Assembly: GCA_020860745.1 (NCBI GenBank)
Contig: JAJBTR010000016.1
Coordinates: 3,521-11,245 of the forward strand
Length of the DNA: 7,725 bases
From: Lachnospiraceae bacterium
GTDB taxonomy: Bacteria > Bacillota > Clostridia > Lachnospirales > Lachnospiraceae
Reading direction: 5' to 3'
In this document: one piece after another, positions 7,047-7,725 of the stretch
How the letters are laid out: every line of letters begins with the position of its first letter
Numbering within the stretch: the stretch's first letter is position 1
Made by a program: the position numbers and the translations under genes
Notes under the pieces: generated by a model
What the model saw: only the letters and a program-made list of their open reading frames with translations
Database searches by the model: none
Told to the model about the DNA's origin: nothing

Positions 7047-7062
7047 ACGAAGCCGGTGATTT
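7029..7062. repeat. Perfect 10-bp inverted repeat at the end of the ATP-grasp gene
   Basis: AAATCACCGG (7029-7038) and CCGGTGATTT (7053-7062) pair perfectly. Four more pairs, including G-T wobbles, can extend the stem inward, leaving a loop of about six bases that contains the start of the TGA stop codon (7044-7046). No good T-run follows on the plus strand, so it is not a classic plus-strand terminator. It may protect the mRNA 3' end, assist termination on either strand, or be part of a repeated intergenic element together with the 6981-7014 hairpin. Confidence 0.65.
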
Positions 7063-7130
7063 GGTAAATCTACTTTAGATGTTTTAGCGACAGATCCTAA
7101 CCCGGATAAACCGGAATAGAAATTTTGCCA

Positions 7131-7142
7131 TTTTGCGCAAAA
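7131..7142. repeat. 12-bp perfect palindrome TTTTGCGCAAAA
   Basis: A self-complementary 12-mer lies in the AT-rich gap between the two convergent genes, 31 bases past the Uma2 stop as read on the minus strand. It could be a small protein-binding site or a weak hairpin, and chance is possible in such sequence. I see no promoter or gene in the remaining part of the 7047-7172 gap. Confidence 0.3.
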
Positions 7143-7172
7143 AAATCGTTTGTAAGCGCCTAAGTATTGTAA

Positions 7173-7724
7173 TTATAGTTCCCCCAGCAACTCAGCGATG
7201 GTGATCTGAAGATCCCCGTAAATACCAACCGTAATTGCCTGGTGAAACGGAACAATCATTGGTGCCGCATCTTCTTCGTAGCGATAAATCGTAGAGCGTT
7301 CTTTCGCGGGGTCTACAATCCAGTATTCCCGCACGCCTGCATCGGAGTAAAGTGCATTTTTGGTGGAGTAATCCATCTTACGGCTCCCCGGAGAGACAAT
7401 TTCCACAATAAAATCCGGAGCACCCTTACATCCCCGGGCAGTCAGTTTGTCGCGGGAACAAATCACACTGATATCGGGCTCCACATAGGTTTTGTCATCT
7501 GCATTCAGGTCAACGGCAAACGGCGCCGGATAGACTTTGCATCCGCCGCCATGGCTGCGGATGTAATTCCTGAGCGTTGCGGATAGTTCCATAACAAGAT
7601 CCTGGTGAATCCGGATCGGAGGCGCCATGTCATAAAGAACGCCATTGATCAGTTCGGCGCGTCGATTGTCCGGGAGATTCCAGTAATCCAAGGATGTACA
7701 GGATTCACTTTTTAATAATGGCAT
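7173..7724 (-). CDS. Uma2-family protein (DUF820, PD-(D/E)XK nuclease-like fold)
   Basis: A 183-residue protein, the usual length for Uma2/DUF820 (Pfam PF05685). Family features in order: RAELINGVLYDMAPP (22-36) with Glu24, His40 in the RIHQ segment, VEPDISVI (81-88) with Asp84, APDFIVEIVSPGSRKMDY (102-119) with Glu108, Lys122 in STKNALY, and GVREYWIVDP (130-139). Glu24, Asp84, Glu108 and Lys122 are the likely acidic and lysine residues of the PD-(D/E)XK centre. Family members are annotated as putative restriction-type endonucleases, but their biological role is largely untested; many genomes carry numerous copies. The ATG is one base from the window edge. MPLLK is a typical start for clostridial members as I recall them, so the gene is probably complete, but its ribosome binding site and promoter lie outside. 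It is convergent with the ATP-grasp gene and has no evident functional link to it. Confidence 0.9.
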   Translation of the reverse strand: MPLLKSESCTSLDYWNLPDNRRAELINGVLYDMAPPIRIHQDLVMELSATLRNYIRSHGGGCKVYPAPFAVDLNADDKTYVEPDISVICSRDKLTARGCKGAPDFIVEIVSPGSRKMDYSTKNALYSDAGVREYWIVDPAKERSTIYRYEEDAAPMIVPFHQAITVGIYGDLQITIAELLGEL

Positions 7725-7725
7725 A

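Noticed and set aside
1..7725. CRISPR arrays, tRNA or rRNA genes, insertion sequences
   Set aside because: No regularly spaced repeats, cloverleaf-like segments, ribosomal RNA signatures, transposase motifs or terminal inverted repeats flanking a gene were found by reading.

Overview
The window suggests a gut-type anaerobic Bacillota, most likely a Lachnospiraceae-like member of the Clostridia. This rests on strong AGGAGG-type ribosome binding sites, fairly GC-rich coding DNA, a lactocepin/C5a-peptidase-type surface subtilase with a dockerin-like insert, a FIVAR-domain surface protein, and a Uma2-family protein of the type abundant in that family. The assignment comes from protein character and memory, not from a database search.

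Layout, left to right. (1) Positions 1-246 hold the 3' end of a gene for a large surface protein: the end of a FIVAR repeat, a Thr/Asp-rich linker, one membrane helix and a basic tail. (2) Fifteen bases later, probably in the same transcript, 262-4212 encodes a 1316-residue secreted S8 serine peptidase. It has a very acidic N-terminal spacer, an inhibitory propeptide, a complete catalytic Asp/His/Asn/Ser set, a PA-type insert, an Fn3-like domain interrupted by a dockerin-like pair of calcium-binding loops, an acidic hinge, and Ig-like C-terminal domains. No C-terminal anchor is visible. (3) The 4213-4418 gap holds a near-consensus promoter (TTGACG-17-TACAAT) followed by a transcribed leader with an intrinsic-terminator-like hairpin and overlapping alternative pairings, which looks like an attenuator or a short RNA. 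(4) 4419-7046 encodes an 875-residue protein joining a KaiC/RecA-like domain without a visible Walker A motif to a PEP-synthase/PPDK-type ATP-grasp domain and a C-terminal domain of unknown function. The phosphohistidine and PEP-binding barrel domains of true PEP synthases are missing. (5) 7047-7172 is a short convergent intergenic region with inverted repeats. (6) 7173-7724, on the minus strand, encodes a Uma2 (DUF820) family protein with the PD-(D/E)XK residues in place.

The first two genes form a cell-surface unit: a membrane-attached surface protein and an exported protease. The ATP-grasp protein is cytoplasmic and has its own promoter and leader. The Uma2 gene converges on it, and the Uma2 transcript's apparent terminator lies inside the last codons of the ATP-grasp gene. 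The 21 C-terminal residues of that protein therefore look like translated terminator sequence. The points most worth a second look are the ATP-grasp fusion without its usual catalytic partners, its attenuator-like leader, the internal dockerin-like module, and the terminator embedded in a coding 3' end.
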